NCBI GenBank assembly: GCA_947305795.1
Contig: CAMZEK010000009.1
Coordinates: forward strand, 1-61,265
Length of the DNA stretch: 61,265 nt
DNA from: an uncultured Bacteroidales bacterium
Lineage (GTDB): Bacteria > Bacteroidota > Bacteroidia > Bacteroidales > F082
Direction: 5' to 3'
Shown here in pieces: positions 1 through 8,400 of this stretch. Numbering within the stretch: position 1 is the first letter of the stretch; each line of letters begins with the position of its first letter. Made by a program: the position numbers and the translations under genes. The notes beneath the pieces are model-generated. The model had not been told where the DNA came from, did no database searches, and was given only the letters and a program-made list of their open reading frames with translations.

Positions 1-624
1 GAACTCTATTACAAGAAAGGCCAGAACCAAATCGACTTCATCGACCATGCGCAGCTCATCAGCAACCCGAATGTCATCAATCAAGTGAGAAGCGGCAATT
101 CGAAGGCCTACGGCGTAGAGTTGAACCTATCGAAGAACGCCGGGAAGTTCACGGGAGCGATGAGCTACACCTATTCGCGAGTGATTTATACCATCGATGG
201 CATCAACGACGGCAACCCGTATTCGGCCTTGTCCGACATCCCGCACGACTTCCGCATCAATGGCTGCTATCAGTTTACGCCACGTTGGAGTGCGAGTGCG
301 GCATGGCAGTATTCAAGTGGGCATCCTGTCACTTTGCCTGTGGGCTTCTATGAATACATGGGACAGACCGTCCCGGTTTATACCGAGCGCAACGCCAGCC
401 GCACACCTGCCTATCACCGTCTCGACCTTTCTTGCGCCTATCATTCGCCGAAATACAGAAACGGCTTCAATTGGAGCGCAAGTTTTGGTCTGTTCAATGC
501 CTACAATCGCCTGAATCCGTTGGGGTATCAGTTTGAAACCGATATAGAATCAAGTGAGATGCGGGCATACGCCTATTCGATGTTTGGGATTTTGCCTAAT
601 GTTTCGCTGCGGGCGGGATGGTAA
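1..624 (+). CDS. TonB-dependent receptor, C-terminal barrel (5' partial)
   Basis: The frame is open from the first base of the window and ends at TAA (622-624), so about 207 C-terminal residues are seen. The sequence alternates aromatic and polar residues as in outer-membrane beta strands (SYTYSRVIYT, YHRLDLSCAY, FNWSASFGLF) and ends in LPNVSLRAGW, a typical last strand of a TonB-dependent receptor. The DFRINGCYQFTPRW and YHRLDLS stretches are characteristic of the CarboxypepD_reg/plug-type receptors of Bacteroidota. The plug and the TonB box lie upstream of the window, so the substrate cannot be inferred. It converges on the pseudouridine synthase gene with one base between the stop codons and no clear terminator. 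Confidence 0.85.
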   Translation, partial: ELYYKKGQNQIDFIDHAQLISNPNVINQVRSGNSKAYGVELNLSKNAGKFTGAMSYTYSRVIYTIDGINDGNPYSALSDIPHDFRINGCYQFTPRWSASAAWQYSSGHPVTLPVGFYEYMGQTVPVYTERNASRTPAYHRLDLSCAYHSPKYRNGFNWSASFGLFNAYNRLNPLGYQFETDIESSEMRAYAYSMFGILPNVSLRAGW

Positions 625-625
625 G

Positions 626-1318
626 TCAATCCATAAGTTGTTCGAACGCCGTCCAAGGCGAAACATCGGGCAACGGTGCCGTCACCTCGATTTGTGTTTT
701 CAAAACGGGATGCTCAAAAGCAATGTGGTAGGCATGCAGGCTGATAGAAGCGTCGGGGTTGCTGCGCGGGTAGCCGTATTTCAGGTCACCACGGATGGGA
801 CAGCCGATGTGCGCCAACTGGCAGCGAATCTGATGATGCCTACCTGTAAACAACTCGATTTCAAGCAAGTAGAAGCTTTCCGATTTTCCAACGACACGGT
901 AGCTGAGTCGCGCCAACTTGGCTTCCTTGGTGCCTTCAGGCACTACAAACGACTTGTTCAGCTTCTCGTTCTTGACGATATAATCTACCAACACGTCAGC
1001 CTGCTTGGGTGGATGGTTTTTCACCAAGGCTAAGTAGGTCTTGCGGAAGTCGCGGTCTTTCACTTTCACCGTCATTCGGGAGAGAGCCTTGCTCGTCTTG
1101 GCGAAGACGACGGCACCGCTCACGGGCCTGTCGATGCGGTGGACGAGGCCGGCGAACACGTTGCCCGGCTTGTCGTATTTCTCCTTGATATATTGTTTCA
1201 CGTCGTCGAGGAGACAGACGTCGCCTGTCTTGTCGCCCTGCACGATTTCCGAGGGGAGCTTGTTCACCACGATAAGGTGGTTGTCTTCGTAGAGGATGCG
1301 GTTTTCTATGTTGCTCAT
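626..1318 (-). CDS. RluA-family pseudouridine synthase
   Basis: A 230-residue protein with the RluA-type core and no N-terminal S4 domain. The catalytic motif is HRIDRPVSG, with the nucleophilic Asp near residue 63. The family isomerises uridine to pseudouridine in rRNA or tRNA; which RNA is the target cannot be told from sequence. Other family landmarks are VVNKLPSEIVQ near the N-terminus and GRHHQIRCQLAHIG, the conserved C-terminal RHQIR-type motif. The length fits the short single-domain RluA members of Bacteroidetes. The ATG is preceded by the repeat-rich region around the transposase, and no promoter element was recognised. Confidence 0.9.
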   Translation of the reverse strand: MSNIENRILYEDNHLIVVNKLPSEIVQGDKTGDVCLLDDVKQYIKEKYDKPGNVFAGLVHRIDRPVSGAVVFAKTSKALSRMTVKVKDRDFRKTYLALVKNHPPKQADVLVDYIVKNEKLNKSFVVPEGTKEAKLARLSYRVVGKSESFYLLEIELFTGRHHQIRCQLAHIGCPIRGDLKYGYPRSNPDASISLHAYHIAFEHPVLKTQIEVTAPLPDVSPWTAFEQLMD

Positions 1319-1330
1319 GGGTGTTAGTAG

Positions 1331-1377
1331 CAGGGACTGACATCGCCTGCTTATTGGTCTGTTGTCCCTACGGGACT
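1331..1377 (+). repeat. REP-like direct repeat, copy 1
   Basis: A 47-base element that recurs at 1888-1934 in the same orientation, 39 of 47 positions identical. It contains the hairpin GTCCC-TAC-GGGAC, a 5-bp stem with a 3-base loop. It lies just 3' of the Y1 transposase gene on that gene's strand. Confidence 0.8.
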
Positions 1378-1380
1378 GGG

Positions 1381-1827
1381 TTAAAGATAGTGTTCGTCAT
1401 ACTCAATATCATTGGCTTTCAGGAAGCGTTTGTATTCATCAAGGGCTGATTCCATATGGTGGTGTTTTTCTTGGTTCTCGATGTAGCGTATTGTCTTTTT
1501 CAGTAGCGATGGACTGACACAAAACGCGCCATAGCCTTCTTGCCAGACAAAAGACTCATAGTATTCGTCCAAAGTCTTTATCCACTTACTGCTATTGGCT
1601 TTGATTTTCTGCACAAACTCAGATACGCTCATGATCTTAGGCATGGTGGCCAAGATATGAATGTGGTTGTCAACGCCGCCAACGGTGACGGGATAGCCAC
1701 CTACATTTTGGATGATGCCTCCTATATATTGGAAGACTTGCGGCAGGTTTTCTTTTTTTATGCAGATGCCTGTGCTCTTTACGTGGAAGACGATGTGAAT
1801 GTTGAGTTTAGTGTAGGTGTTTGCCAT
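1381..1827 (-). mobile_element. IS200/REP-associated Y1 transposase
   Basis: A 148-residue HUH single-strand transposase of the IS200/RAYT superfamily (Y1_Tnp). The HUH motif is NHIHIL (His55, His57) and the catalytic Tyr is in QEGYGAFCVS (Tyr99). The rest follows the family pattern (YIENQEKHH, FLKANDIEYDEHYL). The known mechanism is cutting of single-stranded DNA at hairpin ends through a 5'-phosphotyrosine link. Here the gene sits between two 47-base direct repeats containing a GTCCC-TAC-GGGAC hairpin, with two further small hairpins upstream. No accessory tnpB is present. Whether the unit moves itself (IS200) or domesticated REP elements (RAYT) is not settled by the sequence. Confidence 0.88.
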
Positions 1828-1848
1828 AGCTATAGTATGTTTTCTGTC

Positions 1849-1861
1849 ACCCTTACAGGGT
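1849..1861 (+). repeat. Small REP-type hairpin
   Basis: ACCCT-TAC-AGGGT, a 5-bp stem with a 3-base loop, 22 bases 5' of the transposase start codon. It has the same geometry as the hairpins in the flanking 47-base repeats but a different stem sequence. Confidence 0.6.
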
Positions 1862-1887
1862 TTTGTTAGTCGTTGAGTCCTATTTCG

Positions 1888-1934
1888 CAGGGGCTAACGC
1901 CACCTGCTTATTGGTCCATCGTCCCTACGGGACT
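1888..1934 (+). repeat. REP-like direct repeat, copy 2
   Basis: The partner of 1331-1377. The eight differences are all transitions. The GTCCC-TAC-GGGAC hairpin is fully conserved between the copies. Confidence 0.8.
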
Positions 1935-1941
1935 AAATGGA

Positions 1942-1954
1942 ACCCCGCAGGGGT
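1942..1954 (+). repeat. Small REP-type hairpin
   Basis: ACCCC-GCA-GGGGT, again a 5-bp stem with a 3-base loop, just beyond repeat copy 2 and before the 3' end of mnmA. Confidence 0.55.
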
Positions 1955-2006
1955 GATATATCAGTATGCAGGCGACGTAAGTCCCTGCTTTTCCAGTCAA
2001 GACTCT

Positions 2007-3077
2007 CTACTTTGCCTCACAGATAACCCCGCTCCCGACGACATACGTCTCCGTCTCATGGTAAACCACGCCAAACTGTCCTGGCGCGACGCCCGAAATG
2101 GCCACCTCCGAGACGATGTCGGCACCGCGTTCTGTAAGGCGAATGCGACCATAGGTAAACTCTGGTTGGTGCCGTATCTTGAAGCGGACACGTTGTCCGT
2201 CAACGAACTGCAAGGCGGGATTCATGGGTTGAAGGTCGCCCAAGGGGACGATGTTGGTGTATTGCGCCACGGGGTCATAGCCCTGCGACACATAGACGAT
2301 GTTGTTCGGGATGTCTTTCTTGACCACAAACCATGGTCCGCCGCCAAGACCGAGGCCCTTGCGTTGCCCGATGGTGTGGAACCAGAAGCCCTTGTGACGC
2401 CCTAACTTTTTGCCTGTCTCCAACTCCACGATGTCGCCAGGCATCTCGCCGAGGTATTCACGGATATAGTCGTTGTAGTTGATTTTGCCCAAGAAGCAAA
2501 TCCCCTGACTGTCATGGCGTTCTGCACTGGGCAGTTTGTATTGTGCCGCTAATCGGCGCACTTCGGGCTTGGGCAGGTCGCCGATGGGGAAGATGACCTT
2601 GCTGAGTTGGGCGTAAGTGATGCGTCCCAAGAAATACGTCTGGTCCTTGAAGGTGTCAGCCGCCGTGCCGAGCCAGAAGATGCCGTTATCGTCCTCCCAC
2701 GAACGGGCGTAGTGTCCGGTCGCGATTTTGTCGAAATTGTGGCCTTCCTTTTCCTCGAAGGCACCCAATTTAATCCAGCGGTTGCACATCACGTCGGGGT
2801 TGGGCGTGAGGCCTTTGCGCACCATCTCCATGGTGTATTTGCCCACGGTCTCGAAATACTCATGCTGTAAATCAACAATGTCGAACTGGCAGCCATATTT
2901 CTTTGCAATGTAGGTCGTTATCTCAATGTCCTCCTCCGATGGGCAACTCGACAAATCCTCTTTGCCCTCCATACCAATCTTGATATAGAAGATATGCGGG
3001 TCGTAGCCCTGCTCTTTCAGCAGCGGCACCACCACGGAGCTGTCGACGCCCCCTGAAACCAATGCGGCTATGTTCAT
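2007..3077 (-). CDS. mnmA: tRNA-specific 2-thiouridylase MnmA
   Basis: A 356-residue PP-loop enzyme that forms 2-thiouridine at the wobble position (U34) of Lys, Glu and Gln tRNAs, using ATP to adenylate the uridine and persulfide sulfur from the relay. The PP-loop is SGGVDSS (residues 8-14). The two catalytic cysteines are in NPDVMCNRW (Cys98) and SQGICFLG (Cys194). The central DQTYFLGR motif and the C-terminal beta-barrel (WFVVKKDIPNNIVYVSQGYD) are also present. The length matches the family. It ends in TAG, which shows that TAG acts as a normal stop in this genome. A TATTTTTG element lies 17 bases upstream of the ATG. Confidence 0.96.
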   Translation of the reverse strand: MNIAALVSGGVDSSVVVPLLKEQGYDPHIFYIKIGMEGKEDLSSCPSEEDIEITTYIAKKYGCQFDIVDLQHEYFETVGKYTMEMVRKGLTPNPDVMCNRWIKLGAFEEKEGHNFDKIATGHYARSWEDDNGIFWLGTAADTFKDQTYFLGRITYAQLSKVIFPIGDLPKPEVRRLAAQYKLPSAERHDSQGICFLGKINYNDYIREYLGEMPGDIVELETGKKLGRHKGFWFHTIGQRKGLGLGGGPWFVVKKDIPNNIVYVSQGYDPVAQYTNIVPLGDLQPMNPALQFVDGQRVRFKIRHQPEFTYGRIRLTERGADIVSEVAISGVAPGQFGVVYHETETYVVGSGVICEAK

Positions 3078-3094
3078 GGTCTTGCTATTTGCTG

Positions 3095-3102
3095 CAAAAA
3101 TA
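3095..3102 (-). promoter_or_regulatory. Putative -7 element for mnmA
   Basis: TATTTTTG on the minus strand, matching the Bacteroidota consensus TAnnTTTG, 17 bases upstream of the mnmA start. Confidence 0.6.
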
Positions 3103-3120
3103 GATATTTTTCTGTTGTAA

Positions 3121-3141
3121 GGCTGCCATAATATGACAGCC
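3121..3141 (-). terminator. Hairpin after the GH92 gene
   Basis: GGCTG/CAGCC arms that extend to a near-perfect 21-base palindrome, 6 bases beyond the GH92 stop. There is no strong U-tract, so it may be a terminator or a dispersed palindrome. Confidence 0.4.
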
Positions 3142-3147
3142 CTACAT

Positions 3148-5490
3148 TCATTCCGTCATCGAATAAGGCTTATCCTCAGCCTTCAATCCGCGCTCCAAAT
3201 TCGGCTCAGCACCCATCTCAAAAACCAGTTCTCCCCCCTGCATCAATTGTTCATGTGTGAGATACAATCGTTTGATTTCCTGACCGTTGAGCGACATTTT
3301 CTGCACATAACGATTTTCATCGCTTACTTTGGGTGCTTTGATTTCCAAGGTCTTGCCGTTGCCTAAACGCACTTTCAGATAGGGTAGGTAAGGCGCACCT
3401 AATACATATTGGTCACTACCCGGACAGACGGGATAGAAGCCCATCGCGGAGAAGATGTACCAGGCCGACATTTGGCCACAGTCATCATTGCCGCAGAGAC
3501 CATCGATGTTGTTCTTGTAGAAGCGGTTCATAATCTCGCGGATCCAGTATTGGGTCTTGTAAGGTTGTGAGGTCCAGTTGTATAGGTAAGCGATATGATG
3601 GGCAGGCTCGTTGCCGTGGTTATAGCAGCCCATCAAGCCTTCCTCGGTGACGTCCTCCGTGTTCTCGAAGAATTCCTTGGGCAGTTGCATGACGAATAAG
3701 GTATCCAAATTGTGGATGAATTGCGCATCGCCGCCCATGGCCTCGATGAGACCTTTCACATCCTGAGGCACATAGAAGGAATACACCCAAGAGTTGCCTT
3801 CCACAAAGCCTTCGCCTTCAGTGTCGAACAGGCTGAACGGCTCTTTCCATTTGCCGTCGCTCATCTTTGGGCGGGCAAAGCCTAACGCTGTGTCGAAGGT
3901 GTTGCGCCAGTTGGTAGCGCGTTGCTTGTAGAGATTGGCCATTTCTTGGTTGCCTGCTTTCAAAGCAGCTTGGTAAATGGCCCAGTCATCGTAGGCGTAT
4001 TCCAAAGTCACCGAGACACAACCACTGTTTTTGTCAAACGGCACGTAACCAAGCTGTTGATAGTCGTCAAGGTTCATGTAATACGGGCAAGTCGAGCTAC
4101 GTTGCATGGCTTTCAGCAGTTCATTTTTTTGGTTTACAACATTTTTCGCAAGGGCATCCGAAAGCACCGAAACGCCATGGTAACCTATCATGCACCAGTT
4201 TTCGTTGCCCATGTGTGACCACACAGGCAGTAGCCCATGAACGCTCTGTTCACTATGTTTAAGCATGGATTGCACCATGTCAGCATTACGCTTAGGCTGC
4301 AGCACATTGAAGAGCGGATGTAGGGCGCGGTAGGTGTCCCATAAAGAGAAAACGGTGTAGTTGGTAAAGCTCTCCGCTTGGTGGATGTTGTGGTCGAGGC
4401 CGCGGTATTGTCCATCGACATCCATGTAAATGGAAGGATTAATCATTGTGTGGTAAAGCGATGTGTATAGCATAGCCTTTTGATCCTCAGTGCCTTCAGC
4501 TTGTAGGATGGAGAGCTCTTTATTCCATTTGCCTTGAGTCTCGGCTAAGAGTTGTCCGAAGTCGCGGCCATCGGTTTCAGCATGGAGGTTGCGCAAGGCT
4601 CCCTCGGTGCTCGTGGCGGATAGGGCGACTTTCATTTCCAGCGTTTTAGGGTCGTCGAAAGTGAAATACGCCACAATCTTGCGTCCCGTCATCTCGGGGA
4701 AGTTATGCTTCACGTCGAACTTGCCCCACATGCCATTGTACTTTGGCTTTTGCAACTCGCGGTAGCCAAAGTCAGCTATAGGTTGATTGAAACTGATGGC
4801 GAAATAAGTGTAATTCGTTCTTGCCCAACCATTTGTGATGCGATAACCTGTCAATAAGGTGTCGTTTTCAACGCGAAGGTTGGCCCAAAGGGTCTTGCCA
4901 TCATAGTTGTAGATGCCATGCTGCAAGTCCAAAATGATGCTACCGTCTCGGCCTTCAGGATAAGTATAACGATGAATGCCAGTGTGTTCCGTAGCCGTCA
5001 GTTGAGCTTTGATGCCGTAATCTTTCAAAAGAACCTCATAGTATCCTGGCACAGCAATCTCTGTGTCGTGGCTGAAGCGGGAACGGTAGCCTGCATCGGG
5101 ATTCGTCTGCGTCCCAGGGTTGAACTTGATTTCTCCCGTGACAGGCATCACCAAAATGTCGCCCAAGTCGGAGTGTCCCGTGCCGCTGAAATGTGTGTGG
5201 CTGAAACCGACAATAGTGCTGTCTTTATGCTGATAACCAGCACAATACTCATAAGCACGTGGTTGGTAACGGCCATCGATGTCGTGCGGTACGGTGTCTG
5301 TGTCGGGACTGAGTTGCACGATGCCGAAAGGGGCACAAGCCCCTGGAAAGGTGTGCCCCATACCGTTCGTCCCGATGATGGGATTGACGTATTGGATGTA
5401 GTTTATGACAGGTTCTTCAGCCTCTTTCGGTTTTTCGCTGCACCCCAATGCCAACATGCAAGTGAGGATTAGGAGATTTGTTTTTTTCAT
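3148..5490 (-). CDS. GH92 alpha-mannosidase lipoprotein
   Basis: A 780-residue glycoside hydrolase of family GH92, the calcium-dependent exo-acting alpha-mannosidases abundant in Bacteroidota. Landmarks are HTHFSGTGHSDLGDILVMP, the N-terminal GTNGMGHTFPGACAPFG block, GNEPAHHIAYLYNW and the catalytic-domain motif LCGNDDCGQMSAWYIFSAMG. The chosen ATG (11 codons inside the longest frame) starts MKKTNLLILTCMLALGC, a lipoprotein signal with lipobox ALGC, so the enzyme is probably anchored in the envelope. The start lies 2 bases after the stop of the alpha-2-macroglobulin gene, so the two are very probably co-transcribed. Linkage specificity (alpha-1,2, -1,3 or -1,4) is not evident from sequence. 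Confidence 0.94.
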   Translation of the reverse strand: MKKTNLLILTCMLALGCSEKPKEAEEPVINYIQYVNPIIGTNGMGHTFPGACAPFGIVQLSPDTDTVPHDIDGRYQPRAYEYCAGYQHKDSTIVGFSHTHFSGTGHSDLGDILVMPVTGEIKFNPGTQTNPDAGYRSRFSHDTEIAVPGYYEVLLKDYGIKAQLTATEHTGIHRYTYPEGRDGSIILDLQHGIYNYDGKTLWANLRVENDTLLTGYRITNGWARTNYTYFAISFNQPIADFGYRELQKPKYNGMWGKFDVKHNFPEMTGRKIVAYFTFDDPKTLEMKVALSATSTEGALRNLHAETDGRDFGQLLAETQGKWNKELSILQAEGTEDQKAMLYTSLYHTMINPSIYMDVDGQYRGLDHNIHQAESFTNYTVFSLWDTYRALHPLFNVLQPKRNADMVQSMLKHSEQSVHGLLPVWSHMGNENWCMIGYHGVSVLSDALAKNVVNQKNELLKAMQRSSTCPYYMNLDDYQQLGYVPFDKNSGCVSVTLEYAYDDWAIYQAALKAGNQEMANLYKQRATNWRNTFDTALGFARPKMSDGKWKEPFSLFDTEGEGFVEGNSWVYSFYVPQDVKGLIEAMGGDAQFIHNLDTLFVMQLPKEFFENTEDVTEEGLMGCYNHGNEPAHHIAYLYNWTSQPYKTQYWIREIMNRFYKNNIDGLCGNDDCGQMSAWYIFSAMGFYPVCPGSDQYVLGAPYLPYLKVRLGNGKTLEIKAPKVSDENRYVQKMSLNGQEIKRLYLTHEQLMQGGELVFEMGAEPNLERGLKAEDKPYSMTE

Positions 5491-5492
5491 GG

Positions 5493-8400
5493 TCAGCGTT
5501 TTTCGCCTGCAATCACCACACACCCGCGTGCGGGAATCTGGTAATAAATCTCGTTGTTATACATGTCCTCGCAACGCACAGCAGGGATCATGTAGTTGCC
5601 CTCGTAGGTGGCGTTGGCTTTTAAGGTGAAGGTCTTGCGCGAGTTGGGCGCGAGGTCGAAGTAGAAGTAGGCGCGATCGTCGCGGTAGTCGATGTGCTTG
5701 GCACCGCTGTTGGTCTCGCCGCCCGTCATGCGGTCGTTCACCAACTCCCAGCCCGAAGGCAAGTAATACGACAGAGCCAGCTCTGTGACTTGATATTCGC
5801 TCGGGTTCTGCACCGTTATCTGCACTTTCACATCCGTTCCAACGCTCAAGTTGGCTGGATTCAGCGAATTGCCGTTCTTGTCGGTGTAGGTCACGGCCAT
5901 GCGGATGAAGTTGCCGTTTTCCTCCATGTCGTACTCAGCCACAGCGGTTTTAGTGAAGATGTTGGCCACCAACTTCTGGCTGCCGTTGTTCTTGATTTCC
6001 ACGGAATTGTTGCCCACTTTTGGCACAATGCTGAAACCTGCAGAACTCATGTTGGTGTTCAGGGTGTGCTCTTCGCCGTTGACTTTCACAACTGCAGAGA
6101 GGTTCTCGCCTGAAACGCCTTGTTTCTCAGCATATTTGCCCAAAGTAAACAAGGCAAAGGCTGTCGATTGTGTGTCTAACCAGCGACCGCTGTTCAGGAT
6201 ACCGCAAATCGTGTTGATGTTGTTCTTCACCGTCTGGTCGTCGGTGCCGCAGAGCATCTGAGCATAAGTCAGGAAGGCAAGGTCGCGGATGGTGGAACCG
6301 AATGAAGTGTAGTAATCCGACATCCTTTCACCCTCGACCACGTTAGGCATCAGGTTTTGCGCGACAGACGTCTTGCCTGTTTGCGCGAAGGCGGCAGCAG
6401 TCAAGGCGCGTGTCAACGAGTAATTCATCTCTTGCTCCTTGAAACGGTTCATGGCACCCATTTCTGGCGATCCACTCAAAGCCAAGACAAAGAGACGATA
6501 GGCTTGGATGGTCTCGCCTTGCTTGAAGTCGGGGTTGTTCTTCCACTGCTTGGCCTTGTTGCTCTGGTAGTTCTTCAGGCCGTCGATGAAGTACTGCGGC
6601 ACGTTGAAGCCTTGTTTCTGGGCTTCGACGAGGAAGTGCAGCGCGTAAATCTCCGTCCACGGGTCACTATAGGTGCCACCCACCCAGTTGGTCATGGAGT
6701 TGTCGGCCTTCTGGTAGGATTTCAGGTTGGTGATGGCCGATTCGATGTTGTTCTTCGTGTTGGCCTCGTCGCTTTCGCCTTGTTGGATGAGGTAGTTCAG
6801 ATAGAGTTGCGGGAAGGCCTTTGAAGTAAGCTGTTCGAGGCAGCCGTGCGGATAGTCGGTGAGGTAATCAAGGCGGCTGAAGAGGTCGACAGGCAGCAAG
6901 GACGACACCGCCACCTTGCCTGACTGCGTGCCAGCCATGCCTGCCAGCTCAAATGGGATGGTCAGGCTTTGGCCACCCTCGATTTCTTTGATAATCACGT
7001 TTCTACGCTCGGCGTAAGGCATACGGATGGGTATGGTCGTCGAAGACTCTGCGGTATAGCTGCCGTCGGAAATGCTCACCTTCAGCGTGGCGTTGCCCGT
7101 GGTTTCGGGTACGCGCGTCTTGACAGCAATCAGGCCTTCGCCGTTGTTGTCGATGCTGACCGAAGTGGGCAGCGCGCCAATGGCGTCGAGGTTCTTGTTG
7201 TCGAACTTCACCGTCAGGCTCTTGCCCTTCATGGTGGGCGACAGCACCTGCACCTTCAGGGTCAATTCATCGCCTGGGGCGACAACACGCGGCGCGGAAG
7301 CGTAGAGCGTAATCGGGTCAAGGACGGTCATTTTCTTCTCGGCGCTGCCAAAAGCTTTCTTCTCGCCCTTAGCCACCACCATAAAGCGCAGGGCACCAGA
7401 GCATTGTGGTACCTCAAACTCATGGTTGTTGGTGGCACCGGCCTTCAGCTCGAAGGGGCCCAAAGTGACTGCATAGGCCTTGAAGCGGTTATCCAAAGTG
7501 ATTTCTTGGTTGAGAATGCCGTCGCCGCCGATGGCATAAACAGAACCCAACTCGCCGCTGAATGCATCAATGACGGCGCTATAGTTGTCCCAAGTGCGCA
7601 CTTTCAGCGACTGCTTGCTGTTGAAGTAGCCGTAAGGATTCGGGGTCGCGAAGTTGGTCAGGCCGAGGATGCCTTCATCCACAATGGCGAGGGTGTAAGT
7701 CATGGCCTGTTTGTTGGCCTCGCTTATTTTCACCTCGATTTTCTTCTTCGTGTTGGCAGTTTCGGGAGCGGTAATGCTGGGTTGCAGTTGCAGTTTCTTG
7801 TCTTCGACCTTCACTGGCACTACGCCATAGAGACGGATGGGAAGGTCATTGGCAGCATCATGTGGCTGAATCAGAGCGACATAGATGTAAACATTCGGAA
7901 TCATCTCTTCCGTGGCCTTGATTTCCACCTTGCCCTCTTGACCAAGATTTTCAACGAGCATGGTTTGCATCACCTTGTCGTTGGCCTCAACGGTTACAAG
8001 AGCTTTGGCCTTGTCGTTGGCAGGGAAGGTCACCACAATCTTGTCGCCCACTTGATAACTATCGGCGGAGGTCTTCATCGAAAGCTGCGCCGGAGCACCC
8101 GATGCGGACGAACTGTGGCCATAGCCCCAATCGAAGTAGATGACTTTGGCAAAACTGTGGCCACCTGCCTCGTCGTTGACCACTAAGAGATAGCTGCCCC
8201 ATTTGTCATCGGGGATGTTGAAGGTCACGGAGGTTTTGCCGGTACAGGTCAGAGTGCCGTTTTGGATAGGACGTTTGTAAGTACCTGAGGCATAGTTTTG
8301 TAAGGTATAAGTATCCTCCTCGCTCGACCACCACCAATAGGAATCCAGTTTATAGAGGGCGTATTCAATCGCAACGGAGGTCTTGCTGAGCTGGCCGTTT

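Noticed and set aside
6969..8186. Long open frame (405 codons) opposite the alpha-2-macroglobulin gene
   Set aside because: It is antisense to clearly coding sequence with an intact thioester motif; its translation is His/Val-rich low-information sequence with no domain pattern. It follows from the GC-rich third positions of the real gene.
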